Shown piece by piece: positions 16,936-26,024 of a stretch of DNA of 53,354 bases. Positions within the stretch are counted from its first letter, which is position 1. The number at the start of each line of letters is the position of its first letter. A program made the position numbers and the translations under genes. The notes under the pieces are model-generated. The model searched no databases, had not been told where the DNA came from, and saw only the letters and a program-made list of their open reading frames with translations. The DNA is from a virus. The stretch covers positions 1 through 53,354 of the IMG/VR virus record IMGVR_UViG_3300031539_000043. One strand, given 5' to 3'.

Positions 16936-19584
16936 TTAATTTATCATGCCTGTTACAATTTTACTATTGTAGTAATCTTTAGCTTGACTTAGAGCTTTTC
17001 TACCACCTTGAACTGAAGAAGATGATTGATTTTGTATGCTATTAGCTACACTATTGGATATGTTATTTACAGCTACTACTGATTCTTGTGTGCCTTCTTG
17101 AATCATACTACCTACTTTTGTTAATCCTTTTTCAAGATTTTTTGTGTAAGCAGTCATTTCTACTATTTTATCTTTTGCTTGATTTATTGCTAAAGTTGTT
17201 CCTTCTACAACTTTACTACCAACTTCTTGTACTTTATCTTTAGCCATCATTCCTTTGTCATATAATGTTGATTCTATAGCTGTAAATTTTCCATGTTTTT
17301 TAACATACTCTAAGAATGCTGCTTCTCTTCTAGCTCCATATTTTTCTGGGTTCATCCCGATTAATGCAATTTCACGGAAACCACCTTGATTCAACCATTC
17401 ACCTCTTAATTGAGTTAAATGGTCTGGATCATATTTCATGTATTCATTCAAATTTTTATTTGCATATTCTACTTGCGCTTTCTGAATTCGTTCACGATTA
17501 ATGCTCCATCCTCCAACATCTTGGTCTCGTTTCTTCTTAAATGTTCCATATATATCTTTCGTAGTCCTCAATCCTACTTGTCCTTCTCTTCTCTCTGCTC
17601 CAGTTTTGCCAGTTCTAGCTTTTTCTAACTGTGTTTTTCGTATTTCATCCATTGATTTTCTGCCTTCTCTGGTTATATCGTCAACATGTTTAAACCACTT
17701 TTCTCTGGCGGGAGCAATAAGATATTTATTTATAATAGTTCCTAAACCATAACCCAATGCACCAGCGGCCAAAACTGCAGAAGCTGGACCTAAAAATTTA
17801 GCTAACCCAGCCCCTGTTCCTATTTTGGAAAGAAATGGAGCAAGTCTACTAATACCATTTAGACCACCCATTAATCCACCGAACATACTTTTTAATGTGC
17901 TCATAAGGAATCCACCAACAGTCATTAATATACTTAGAAAGTTTTTTGATCTCAATCTTCTTTTTACTTTAACTAATGATTCGGTTTGATCCTTATTATA
18001 TGCTAGCATTTTTTTATCTCGTTTATTATCTACTTGTTTTTCTTTTCGTTCAACTTTACAACAATTTATCATAGTATCATAAAACGTAAGTTCTTTTTTT
18101 CCTTTCTGTTCTTCAGCAGTTGCTGATAATCCACCATAAATTCCTTCTAATTTACGAGCGTTTTTTCCTTTCAATGATGGTATATCTCTTTCTTTTGTTA
18201 AAAGTTCAGCTAAAGATTCATGACCTTTTCCAATAAGAACTTCGCGAATTACATTTTCAATTCCTTTTGTTCCCTTGTGCCATGCCCACATAAATGGTTT
18301 AGTAATTAAATTACTAAGACGCCATATACCAGTTGAAACCCCTTCTAATTTACCGTATGATTTCCCCGTAACAAATGCTGATAAATCTCTTGTTGCTTCA
18401 GCAGTAGCTTTGGTATATAGAACAAGATTATCTAATCTCCACATACCTTCACTATACACGAGGCCTATATTTGTTGCTGTTGCGATCATTGGATTTTTAT
18501 TTCTAGATAGATGAGAGACATATCCACCTCTGGCTTTAAATATTCGATATATCGCTTTAAATGGCATTCCGATAGTTTTATTGATAGTTTTTGCTAAAAA
18601 TATAATTTGTCTAAACATTGGATGTTCAATAAGCATTTTTTGCCATACTTGACGCCATGTCCCAATTTGAGCTCCAAGTGCATCTTGAATTGCCAATAAA
18701 GCTCTTAATTGTCTTTTAGAATCTGGCTCCAAATATTGAGTATTAACTTCCCCCCATGCTCTAATAAAACCTTTTACTAAACCAACTTTTTGTTTTTCTC
18801 CATGAACTGAAACAAATGTTCTCATATTTGTCATACTCTTTAACTGTTCTTTTCTATAAATATTAATCATTGATTCAAATGTACCTAATCGGTCATCTAC
18901 ATTTGCTAGAACTTTTTCAATTGGCATTACAACTTCTGCTGGGTGCAATTGAGCGACACCCCCTTTAGAAACGTATCCACCATGTTGCATTTTAGGAATT
19001 GGTGTATCAGTTAGACTTTTTTCACTGATCGAACTAATATCAGCTTTCTTACTTTTTCGACTTTTTACTTTGTCTATAATATTACCAAATCCTTCTTTAA
19101 ACTTTGTAGTAACACTTCCAAGAACATTTCCAAAACCTTCTCTAAGTTTTGCAGCAGCTGTTCTAAACACATCAGTCTCCATAAATTTAGCTGCAAAATA
19201 TCCAAAGAGCGGAGTGCTTCTTGCCATAGCCATTGCTATAACATTTTTTTTATTAAAACTAATATCTTCTGATACTGCTTTACCATACTGAGAAATCGCA
19301 TCTTTTGTAGCAGAAGCAGAACTAATAGTTACCTTTTTTATACCTGTACTAAAAGATCCAATGGTTTGACTCAGTTTCTTTAAAACTCCAATCATAGATG
19401 ATTGTACTTTTTCAATATCCTCTGAATCATCAATCATCTGTTCTGTTTCTTCAATTTCTTGATATACATCTTTTTGCATTCCATCAACTGTTTTATTTAC
19501 ATTACTTATATTTGCAATTCTCTCATCCATAGCATCGTTTGTTTGTGTAATACTACCAGGAGTTTTGTCATTTTTTATTGCCAT
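16936..19584 (-). CDS. Tail tape measure protein (882 aa)
   Basis: Long, mostly helical protein. A heptad-rich N-terminus (residues 20-110) is followed by the sequence 'MQHGGYVSKGGVAQLHPAEVVMPI' near residue 200, a motif often seen in phage tape measure proteins. Hydrophobic stretches lie near residues 550-620 (FLSILMTVGGFLMSTLKSMFGGLMGGLNG; LGPASAVLAAGALGYGLGTIINKYL), as expected for the part that inserts into the host envelope during DNA ejection. Coiled-coil sequence with Ser/Asn/Gln repeats closes the protein. Tail length scales with this protein's length in the family, and 882 residues would suit a tail of about 130 nm by the usual rule. It starts after the metallopeptidase gene and precedes the baseplate protein gene. 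Confidence 0.85.
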   Translation of the reverse strand: MAIKNDKTPGSITQTNDAMDERIANISNVNKTVDGMQKDVYQEIEETEQMIDDSEDIEKVQSSMIGVLKKLSQTIGSFSTGIKKVTISSASATKDAISQYGKAVSEDISFNKKNVIAMAMARSTPLFGYFAAKFMETDVFRTAAAKLREGFGNVLGSVTTKFKEGFGNIIDKVKSRKSKKADISSISEKSLTDTPIPKMQHGGYVSKGGVAQLHPAEVVMPIEKVLANVDDRLGTFESMINIYRKEQLKSMTNMRTFVSVHGEKQKVGLVKGFIRAWGEVNTQYLEPDSKRQLRALLAIQDALGAQIGTWRQVWQKMLIEHPMFRQIIFLAKTINKTIGMPFKAIYRIFKARGGYVSHLSRNKNPMIATATNIGLVYSEGMWRLDNLVLYTKATAEATRDLSAFVTGKSYGKLEGVSTGIWRLSNLITKPFMWAWHKGTKGIENVIREVLIGKGHESLAELLTKERDIPSLKGKNARKLEGIYGGLSATAEEQKGKKELTFYDTMINCCKVERKEKQVDNKRDKKMLAYNKDQTESLVKVKRRLRSKNFLSILMTVGGFLMSTLKSMFGGLMGGLNGISRLAPFLSKIGTGAGLAKFLGPASAVLAAGALGYGLGTIINKYLIAPAREKWFKHVDDITREGRKSMDEIRKTQLEKARTGKTGAERREGQVGLRTTKDIYGTFKKKRDQDVGGWSINRERIQKAQVEYANKNLNEYMKYDPDHLTQLRGEWLNQGGFREIALIGMNPEKYGARREAAFLEYVKKHGKFTAIESTLYDKGMMAKDKVQEVGSKVVEGTTLAINQAKDKIVEMTAYTKNLEKGLTKVGSMIQEGTQESVVAVNNISNSVANSIQNQSSSSVQGGRKALSQAKDYYNSKIVTGMIN

Positions 19585-19595
19585 AAGTTAATCCT

Positions 19596-20477
19596 CTAAT
19601 CCATTAATTTAAATGCCTTTCTTATTATTGAAGTAGTTGGTGCCATTTCTGATAACACACATATTACTTCAGATGGGGAATATAATTCTTGAAATACCGT
19701 AGTATATTTATTTTTTTTTCCAAAAGTTTGTTCATATGATTTATGTAAAGGTCCGAAAATATGAACATATTTTCTATACACTTTTGCAAACACTGGAAAA
19801 CTAGCTATTGATATTTTTATAGAAACAATATAATCTGTTAAAACTTTTCTAAACTCTTCCTCATTAAGAGAAGTTATATCTTTCATCTCTTTTTCTAGTA
19901 GTCTAAAATAATCAGATAACTCTTTATTAATAACCTTTGGATTATCATCTTCAAATCTAATAATAAAGTTTATTATTTTTTCAGTGTCTACTGGAGATTT
20001 TAATTTAAATATTCCTGTGAAGGTATTTTCATAAAATTTCTTTAATACAGGTTTAAATAATGATAAAAATTCTCGTCTAAATCTTCCGGCACATAAATGC
20101 ATACATTCGTGCATAGTGGTAGATACAATTAGATCATTTGAAGCAGAACCAAATGTATTAATATTATTATCAATTAAAACATATACTCTTTTGTTATGTA
20201 AATAATAGAATCCCATAATTGTTTTATTATTTCCGCCAGTCATCTTATGTTTAAATAATCGAAACAAATTTTTACTTAGATAACATGGTGTTATTAAATT
20301 ATTACCTACCATTTTTTCAATACTAGAATAAATTGGTTCGCCTCTACCTGACTTTGAAAATGAGAATAGAAATGATTTTTTTAATTTTTCGGATGAATAT
20401 AGTTTCATCCCTTCAATATTAGCAACCTCTTTTAATCCAATTGGGAGCGAAAATAACTCTTGAATATTTTTTTTCAT
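19596..20477 (-). CDS. Putative zinc metallopeptidase (HExxH)
   Basis: 293 residues. The motif 'STTMHECMHLCAG' gives H123-E124-C-M-H127, the HExxH zinc-binding and catalytic signature of metallopeptidases. A downstream Glu about 130 residues further (ELYSPSEVICVLSEM) or earlier helical Glu residues could be the third ligand, but this cannot be decided from sequence. No signal peptide is seen, so it would act inside the cell. It lies 4 bases after the terminase gene and before the tape measure gene, so by inference it may process virion or assembly proteins. T4 and most myophages use a serine-type prohead protease instead. The protein may instead be an inactive structural relative. Confidence 0.6.
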   Translation of the reverse strand: MKKNIQELFSLPIGLKEVANIEGMKLYSSEKLKKSFLFSFSKSGRGEPIYSSIEKMVGNNLITPCYLSKNLFRLFKHKMTGGNNKTIMGFYYLHNKRVYVLIDNNINTFGSASNDLIVSTTMHECMHLCAGRFRREFLSLFKPVLKKFYENTFTGIFKLKSPVDTEKIINFIIRFEDDNPKVINKELSDYFRLLEKEMKDITSLNEEEFRKVLTDYIVSIKISIASFPVFAKVYRKYVHIFGPLHKSYEQTFGKKNKYTTVFQELYSPSEVICVLSEMAPTTSIIRKAFKLMD

Positions 20478-20481
20478 ATTT

Positions 20482-22152
20482 TTAATCCCTACTATACATA
20501 CTCATTATATCAATAAATCCACCTTGTAGTTCCTCAATATTTTCTTTAACATTTTTCATAATATTTTCATTAGTTAAATCTCGTACATTTGTTAATGACC
20601 CGCCCTCAATATTTCCATTTATTATATCTTTAATTTCTTCAGATATACCCACAAATGTGGATCTATCAATTAGGACAGGAGGATCGTATTTTCTAACATA
20701 AAAACAACATGCTGCAGATAATGCTATATCATCTTGACACCCAGTATCAGCTTCAATTTTGCCATTCTTTTTTGAGACAAGTCCTGTTAATTCTAAAGCT
20801 AACCTTTCTGATTTAACATTTTCAGGAAACTCTGTCATATAAGAATATAAAGCATCAATCATTAATGGTCTTGTTTTTAAGTTATTTGATAATCCAGGAA
20901 CTGTAACGTTTTCTCCTCTCTTTTCTCTATATAGCATTGAGGAGAATTCGCTTCTTCCTAGATGTTCTACAACTTGATTTCCATATGAATTTGATTCTAC
21001 AACAATTATACCAGGATATTCTCTGGCTGCAACTTGAACAACTTTAATAAAATCAAGAACTTTACATTTTCCTTGGTATTCCCAAACCTGTTCAAGAGTT
21101 TCGTAATCCCAAACCGTGATTGCAGATTTATCCATACCGTGTTCAGGAGCTGTATCGACCCCAATTATATAATATCTATAAGGAATAGGTATTTGAAATC
21201 TCCAGATTTCACCATTAAATATTTTTAATTTTTCAATAGGTTTTATAGATGCTGCTTGCATCCTTTCAACTGTTTCCGCTTCAAAGAATGCTCCCTCTGC
21301 TGGTAAGAATTTTAACTCCAATTCCTGAGCAATTTTTCTTGGGTTATGATCAAAAAGTTCGCATTGAGTTTTGTACCAATGTGAATCTTCTGCTAATTGT
21401 GGAATCATTTTCCAGTGAATAATAAAAGGAGTAAATATATCACTACTCGTTGTGATTGCTTTTTTGTATTTTTCAAAATACCATTTACCAGTTCCAATTG
21501 TTTTATTTGGGGTTGAAAGAATGACAGTTCCATATGGAACTCCTGCTTTTTTTGCCTGCATTTGGTTAGTAGATAATGCCGGTACCATTGAAGTCCAAGC
21601 TTCATCGATATGATTAATAAATGCTGCCTCATCTATTACTAATAATGTTATAGCTTTACCACGAAGAGTTTTTTCTGGTGCAGTTGGGTTAACAGGTGAA
21701 GCATATATTTTTGAACCATTTGTTAAAATAAATGATTGTTCTGTACGTTTTGCAAATCCTCTCCCCTGAACCCCCTTAGGAGGTTTCATCCAATCGGGAA
21801 GTTTTTCAACCATTCCTCTCATTGTTCTTGCAAAGTCTGTGGCTTCTTTAAAGTCTTTTGAAATAATTCCAATTACAGCATTGTTATAAAATACTGCTAA
21901 CCATGCAGAATACGCTTGTATAATAGTTGATATTCCTATTTGTCTACTTTTTAAAACAAGAACATATTTATTTTTTTCAATTGTATAGATCAATTCTGAT
22001 TGTTTTTTATATGGATTTATGAGTTGGTCTCTGCCAGGATATTCTATTTTTATATAATTTTTACAACAATAATCAAAGTTGCTTTTACACTTAAGATATT
22101 CACTTATATACTTATCAGCCATACTTTGCATTTGTTGTTGGTTTATTCCCAT
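20482..22152 (-). CDS. Terminase large subunit
   Basis: 556 residues with both domains of a T4 gp17-type packaging motor. The ATPase has a Walker A-like 'LKSRQIGIST' at residues 68-76, a Walker B 'LLVIDEAAFI' near residue 170 with the catalytic Glu, and the coupling segment 'VILSTPNK'. The RNase H-like nuclease begins with 'YYIIGVDTAPEHGMDKSAI' near residue 322 and continues with 'IIVVESNSYGNQVVEHL' and 'DDIALSAACCFYV', giving the expected acidic metal ligands. It cuts and pumps DNA into the prohead together with the portal, which lies outside this window. The ribosome binding site is GAGGATATCAAA. Confidence 0.95.
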   Translation of the reverse strand: MGINQQQMQSMADKYISEYLKCKSNFDYCCKNYIKIEYPGRDQLINPYKKQSELIYTIEKNKYVLVLKSRQIGISTIIQAYSAWLAVFYNNAVIGIISKDFKEATDFARTMRGMVEKLPDWMKPPKGVQGRGFAKRTEQSFILTNGSKIYASPVNPTAPEKTLRGKAITLLVIDEAAFINHIDEAWTSMVPALSTNQMQAKKAGVPYGTVILSTPNKTIGTGKWYFEKYKKAITTSSDIFTPFIIHWKMIPQLAEDSHWYKTQCELFDHNPRKIAQELELKFLPAEGAFFEAETVERMQAASIKPIEKLKIFNGEIWRFQIPIPYRYYIIGVDTAPEHGMDKSAITVWDYETLEQVWEYQGKCKVLDFIKVVQVAAREYPGIIVVESNSYGNQVVEHLGRSEFSSMLYREKRGENVTVPGLSNNLKTRPLMIDALYSYMTEFPENVKSERLALELTGLVSKKNGKIEADTGCQDDIALSAACCFYVRKYDPPVLIDRSTFVGISEEIKDIINGNIEGGSLTNVRDLTNENIMKNVKENIEELQGGFIDIMSMYSRD

Positions 22153-22190
22153 TTTGATATCCTCATTAGTTTTTTGTTCTAAAAAATTAA

Positions 22191-23438
22191 CTATATTAAT
22201 GATTTATTAGTTCTAATTAAATTTATATCTACATAAACTTCCCAATCTCTGAGACGTTCAAATGATAACTCGCTTGATTTTAAAATATATTTTCCAGTTA
22301 ATTGAGTATAATCTGATACCTTTGAATTAAATTTAACAGATTCTCCAACATACATTAAATTTAATAATGAAATATTTTTACTATTTAGACTAATACGTAC
22401 TAATGACATTTCAGCTATTTCTTTGGATAAGTTTGCATTAATAAATGATTCTGTTTTTTCATATCCTGTATGATTATTATATATTCTTTGTCTGTTGCTT
22501 CCCAGAGCCTCAGTATCAAAAAATATCTTTTTATTCTTTGATATTATTCCATATTTAGAAGAAAAATTATTCATGTTAATATCAATTGTATGAGATAGAG
22601 TGTCTTTGGGTTTAACTATATATTTTAATATTGGTGCAGTTACAGCTATTATAGAATTTCCCATATATGTTGTTTCTACATTTTGATATGTATAGAATGT
22701 TTTACCATCAATTGGTGATGATACAATAGTTGGTTTTTTGGAATCTGTTGTTAATTGGTGTATTGTGAAAGTATGAGATGTTATTGGTTTCTTAGTTAGA
22801 TTTTTTAAGTATATTGTATTATCCCATAAACAAAAAAATCCAAGCAAACCATTATACACTCCAAAGTAATGATCTAAATAACGAACAGCTTGATGAAAGG
22901 TAGTTGGTGGGATTAATATTTGATCAATTTTTTCAGTATTCATTCCTTGATTATCATATTTTAAATTAGCACCTGTAGTAATTCTTTTATCAACTAAGTT
23001 ATTTATAATAGATTGTATATCTGAATCATAATATAAACTATTTACAATAGTAGTCATTGTCCGAAAAGGTTTTCTACAAATAGTGATTACTTCAACTTTA
23101 TTTCTATCTTTCATAGTTTTTTGAGGATTTGAAGATTTCATTAATAAATCATAATTTGAATCTACATACATAAGATCCATTTCTATTTGCTCAACGGTGA
23201 TTCCGGTTGAACCTAAAAGACGAATGTTTAATTTAATTGGATCTTGACCATATATTTTATCAAGAATCATATCATTAGTATCAATAAAAAACTCGAAAAT
23301 TATAGTTTGCCAAGGAGCTGTGATTGACGTTGCAATACTTACTCTTTGTAAATCTGGTGTATAGTCTTTATCCTTTATAAAAAGCTGAAAATCATAAGTT
23401 CGACTTGGAGACCAATACCTTGTTTTACCTGATGCCAT
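22191..23438 (-). CDS. Baseplate hub-like tail protein (415 aa)
   Basis: A beta-rich protein. The N-terminus (YWSPSRTYDFQLFIKDKDYTPDLQRVSIATSITAPWQTIIFEF) has the look of the first tube-like domain of baseplate hub proteins (gpD or T4 gp27 type), and 'IPPTTFHQAVRYLDHYFGVYNGLLGFFCLWDNTIYL' matches the hub region that makes the central barrel. 'LVRISLNSKNISLLNLMYVGESVKF' near the C-terminus resembles the last tube domain. The gene starts with AGGAGGATTGTATGT-ATG, directly after a transcription terminator, so it has its own promoter, and leads a unit that continues with terminase. Assignment as hub is moderate; a virion beta-structural protein is the alternative. Confidence 0.6.
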   Translation of the reverse strand: MASGKTRYWSPSRTYDFQLFIKDKDYTPDLQRVSIATSITAPWQTIIFEFFIDTNDMILDKIYGQDPIKLNIRLLGSTGITVEQIEMDLMYVDSNYDLLMKSSNPQKTMKDRNKVEVITICRKPFRTMTTIVNSLYYDSDIQSIINNLVDKRITTGANLKYDNQGMNTEKIDQILIPPTTFHQAVRYLDHYFGVYNGLLGFFCLWDNTIYLKNLTKKPITSHTFTIHQLTTDSKKPTIVSSPIDGKTFYTYQNVETTYMGNSIIAVTAPILKYIVKPKDTLSHTIDINMNNFSSKYGIISKNKKIFFDTEALGSNRQRIYNNHTGYEKTESFINANLSKEIAEMSLVRISLNSKNISLLNLMYVGESVKFNSKVSDYTQLTGKYILKSSELSFERLRDWEVYVDINLIRTNKSLI

Positions 23439-23470
23439 ACATACAATCCTCCTTTATATTTTGTTCTAAA

Positions 23471-23510
23471 AAAAGAAAAAAAAAGAAACGGGGGAAAAAA
23501 GTTCCCCCAT
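23471..23510 (-). terminator. Intrinsic terminator
   Basis: On the minus strand, GGGGGAA and TTCCCCC (23502-23508 and 23490-23496) form a 7-bp stem with a short loop, followed by a U-rich tract (complement of the A run at 23471-23487). It lies just after the stop codon of the 307-aa DUF932-like gene (23515) and ends the transcription unit that includes RNA polymerase and the genes below it. Confidence 0.88.
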
Positions 23511-23514
23511 CGCT

Positions 23515-24438
23515 TTAATCATTAATCTTTTCCAATACATCCATCATTCTAACTGGAATCACCAAGACACTTTCGGCGGCATTTTCAAGAAGACTTTTGG
23601 CATTAAGATTGGGTTCAAAACTACTATATCTTGTTACAGCAAGAAACACTTGCCAAGCGGTTGGAAGCGGTGGAGTTTGTCCATCTGGTACTTCTGGAGC
23701 TAGTTCAGTTAAAAGTTTAGAAACTTCCTCTCTTCTTTTTTTACCAATCTCGCCCACTACGTCAAGAGTCATAAATAATTGTTCTTCAGTTAATGTATGA
23801 TTAAAACTAGCATTAATCATATCAAGAATACTCTCTGTGAATACTTCCATATATTCACCAACGTCAGATGATAGAGTCGTTGAGGCGCCATCTATATGAA
23901 TTTGTTTCATTTCTCCAAGTTTAAAACCAAATGAAAGAACTTCGTTGTTATAATTCATACTTAAACCAAATTGTATGGATTGTGATTTAGATCCATTATA
24001 GCTATTGTTTACAATCATAACTGGAAGAATATCCCCATGCTGTAAACTGTTTGCTCCATTTTGAATAACAATTTCATTTCTCATTCTGGTTAAATCATAA
24101 GATATAATTGTATTTTCTCGAATGATTGGAAGTCCAATTCCCAGAATAGATTGTCGTACTTGTTCATTAAGAACTTCATTCCCAACAAACTTATAAATTT
24201 TTGATACAATACCACAATAATGCCAGTGAGCATCATCCCCATTTCTTTTTGTAAATAGAGATAAATAAGGTATTTTAAATCCATCTGTTTCGCCTGGTGG
24301 ATCTTCTATTGATGGAATAAATTTAGTTTGATTTGTTCTATATATTACTCTACCATGAGTATCCACATAACTATATATACCCTTTTCTTCATTACATACG
24401 AGCCCCATTTCTGCAGCTCGATCTTCAAATTTTATCAT
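23515..24438 (-). CDS. DUF932-like protein (307 aa)
   Basis: The protein has the pattern of DUF932/phage-plasmid-like proteins: an N-terminal 'GRVIYRTNQTKF', a central 'HWHYCGIVSKIYKFVGNEVLNE', 'LGIGLPIIRENTIISYDLTRMRNE' and 'HGDILPVMIVNNSYNGSKSQSIQFGLSM'. Members of that family are conserved in plasmids and phages and are of unknown function. No catalytic motif is obvious. It overlaps the upstream 105-aa gene by 14 bases and is followed by an intrinsic terminator, so it ends the long minus-strand operon. The assignment rests on short pattern matches and is moderate. Confidence 0.5.
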   Translation of the reverse strand: MIKFEDRAAEMGLVCNEEKGIYSYVDTHGRVIYRTNQTKFIPSIEDPPGETDGFKIPYLSLFTKRNGDDAHWHYCGIVSKIYKFVGNEVLNEQVRQSILGIGLPIIRENTIISYDLTRMRNEIVIQNGANSLQHGDILPVMIVNNSYNGSKSQSIQFGLSMNYNNEVLSFGFKLGEMKQIHIDGASTTLSSDVGEYMEVFTESILDMINASFNHTLTEEQLFMTLDVVGEIGKKRREEVSKLLTELAPEVPDGQTPPLPTAWQVFLAVTRYSSFEPNLNAKSLLENAAESVLVIPVRMMDVLEKIND

Positions 24439-24742
24439 TTTCTTCTCCTTTTAAAACTTTATGAAAATCTAATAATTTATATATATCTTTCTTTAAAGAT
24501 TCTTGGAACATAATACATGTATCATTAAATACAGCTCTTGCTAATAAATTTATTAAAGTTTCAACTCCTTCCCCACTAGTTATCATTCCAGTTTTACCAT
24601 ATCTATTTTTTCCTATTTCTACTACACCATCTGAAGATACAAATAAAACTACACTAGCTCTTTCCATTCTTTGTAATGCTGAAGGTTCGCGGGGTCTTTT
24701 TGAATATGGTTTTGTTGTGGAAAAAGAATTTAATCCATTCAT
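24425..24742 (-). CDS. Hypothetical protein (105 aa)
   Basis: Unrecognised. The N-terminus (NSFSTTKPYSKRPREPSALQRM) is basic and Ser/Pro-rich and looks disordered. The rest has 'ASVVLFVSSDGVVEIGKNRYGK' followed by helices. It is coupled on both sides: its start overlaps the upstream gene by 4 bases (ATGA) and its end overlaps the DUF932-like gene by 14. Nothing in the context points to a function. Confidence 0.7.
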   Translation of the reverse strand: MNGLNSFSTTKPYSKRPREPSALQRMERASVVLFVSSDGVVEIGKNRYGKTGMITSGEGVETLINLLARAVFNDTCIMFQESLKKDIYKLLDFHKVLKGEENDKI

Positions 24743-25320
24743 AATCTCTCTATAATCGCCCGGATATAAATATCTCTTCCATCGAAATCAAAATTATTAT
24801 TTATATCTATTAATTTAAATCGCCCTTCTAATTCCCAGAAATATTTCATTCTATCAGGAGTCCAAATTGTTGCGTGTGGATCAGGGGGTTGATTAAGTAA
24901 TTCTGTGGTTAAAAGAATATTATGTTCTTCAAAGTCTTTATCACCTGGAAAATCTTTTGATATAATCATTTTTGCTAAAGTTTCATAGTTTGGAACTATA
25001 ACATCAATTTTAGAATTTTTAGTAGTTATTGTTGATATAAGATATATAAAATAAGTTAATTTATCCAATGAAACATGCTCAAGAAATCTATAAATACATA
25101 CATTATTAAAAAATATTTTAGTTCTTTCCATAAATTCATAAATATCTGATTTACAATAATGAAGTTTGTTTATTGATTTATCCCATTCTAACCATTCTTT
25201 TTCAATAATATCTGGTAAAGTACTATGATAATACATTATATCAGTGTTAATTAAAAAATATATTTTAGGTAAATTCAAAGGAAGTTGTTTTCCAGCAGCA
25301 ATATTTAAGATTGTATTCAT
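24739..25320 (-). CDS. Hypothetical protein (193 aa)
   Basis: The start is placed at the ATG at 25318-25320 because it is preceded by AAGGAGAAATAAGT; an in-frame ATG further upstream (25362) lies within the endonuclease gene and would add an unlikely Met-rich tail. The product starts MNTILNIAAGKQLPLNLPKIYF and is alpha/beta with 'YLISTITTKNSKIDVIVPNYE' and a Trp/Asp-rich C-terminal part (ATIWTPDRMKYFWELEGRF). The family is not recognised. With the intact reading frame of the adjoining HNH gene restored, the two genes would be separated by only 2 bases, as expected of a gene beside an inserted homing endonuclease. Confidence 0.75.
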   Translation of the reverse strand: MNTILNIAAGKQLPLNLPKIYFLINTDIMYYHSTLPDIIEKEWLEWDKSINKLHYCKSDIYEFMERTKIFFNNVCIYRFLEHVSLDKLTYFIYLISTITTKNSKIDVIVPNYETLAKMIISKDFPGDKDFEEHNILLTTELLNQPPDPHATIWTPDRMKYFWELEGRFKLIDINNNFDFDGRDIYIRAIIERL

Positions 25321-25333
25321 ACTTATTTCTCCT

Positions 25334-26023
25334 TTATGGTCTGACATTTCCATCCGTACCAAGTTTTATTAGTGCCGAATGATCTATGGTTGATTTTATT
25401 TTTAGAGCAAAATTTAGCAAGGTCATTAGTAATAAAAATTTTTCCTTCTGGATTGATGATTTTCCATGTTTTGATGATGGATTATTTTTACCAATTAATT
25501 TTCCTTTAACTGCTTTTTTTATTTTTAGTCTGGTATCTTCTGATCTTTTCTTTCCAAAATTTGGATTTTTAATCCCTCGTTTTCCAAACATATGATTTTT
25601 TTCCCCAAGTTGTTTATTCCCAATCTTACGTTTAGTTTTTTCGGATAAAGTCACTCCAGTTCGAGTACCTGGTTTACCATACATTGCGTTATTCTCACCA
25701 GCATTAACTTCAGATATTGCCATGTCGCTCATATTATCTTTGTGTGTTCCAAGATATAAATGTTTTGGATTTATACATTTTGGGTTATCTTTTTTATGAT
25801 CTATATTACATTTATGTAAAACCATTAATCCCTTTGGGATATTTCCAATAAATAAGTAATAACTAGCTCTATGGGCACTATAAAATTTTATTCCATTTAT
25901 TATTCTTCTAAACTCTCCATATGTTTGAGATGGAGTATCTTGATAAACCCAACATCCATTTTCATCAATCTTAATTTTACTTAATAATTCTTTTTTAAAT
26001 TTTTGATTTATTTTAGTTTCCAT
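25334..26023 (-). CDS. HNH homing endonuclease with NUMOD3 repeats, C-terminus frameshifted
   Basis: The HNH fold is clear: 'HRASYYLFIGNIPKGLMVLHKCNID' and 'CINPKHLYLGTHKDNMSDM' give the zinc/catalytic His, Asn and His pattern. NUMOD3 DNA-binding repeats follow (NAMYGKPG, NHMFGKRG, NPNFGKKR, then 'NNPSSK'). After the repeats the open frame changes to sequence unlike the family. In the neighbouring frame from about 25471 the expected family C-terminus appears: 'TWKIINPEGKIF', 'TNDLAKFCSKN' and 'NHRSFGTNKTWYGWKCQ', ending at a TAA at 25323-25325. A single missing A in the A-run 25469-25472 explains the shift. The gene stands between two unrelated genes and is an invasive element. Confidence 0.85.
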   Translation of the reverse strand: METKINQKFKKELLSKIKIDENGCWVYQDTPSQTYGEFRRIINGIKFYSAHRASYYLFIGNIPKGLMVLHKCNIDHKKDNPKCINPKHLYLGTHKDNMSDMAISEVNAGENNAMYGKPGTRTGVTLSEKTKRKIGNKQLGEKNHMFGKRGIKNPNFGKKRSEDTRLKIKKAVKGKLIGKNNPSSKHGKSSIQKEKFLLLMTLLNFALKIKSTIDHSALIKLGTDGNVRP

Positions 26024-26024
26024 T

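Noticed and set aside
24739-25362. Start at 25362 for the 193-aa gene
   Set aside because: The first 14 residues would come from sequence inside the endonuclease gene; the ATG at 25320 has an AAGGAG ribosome binding site.
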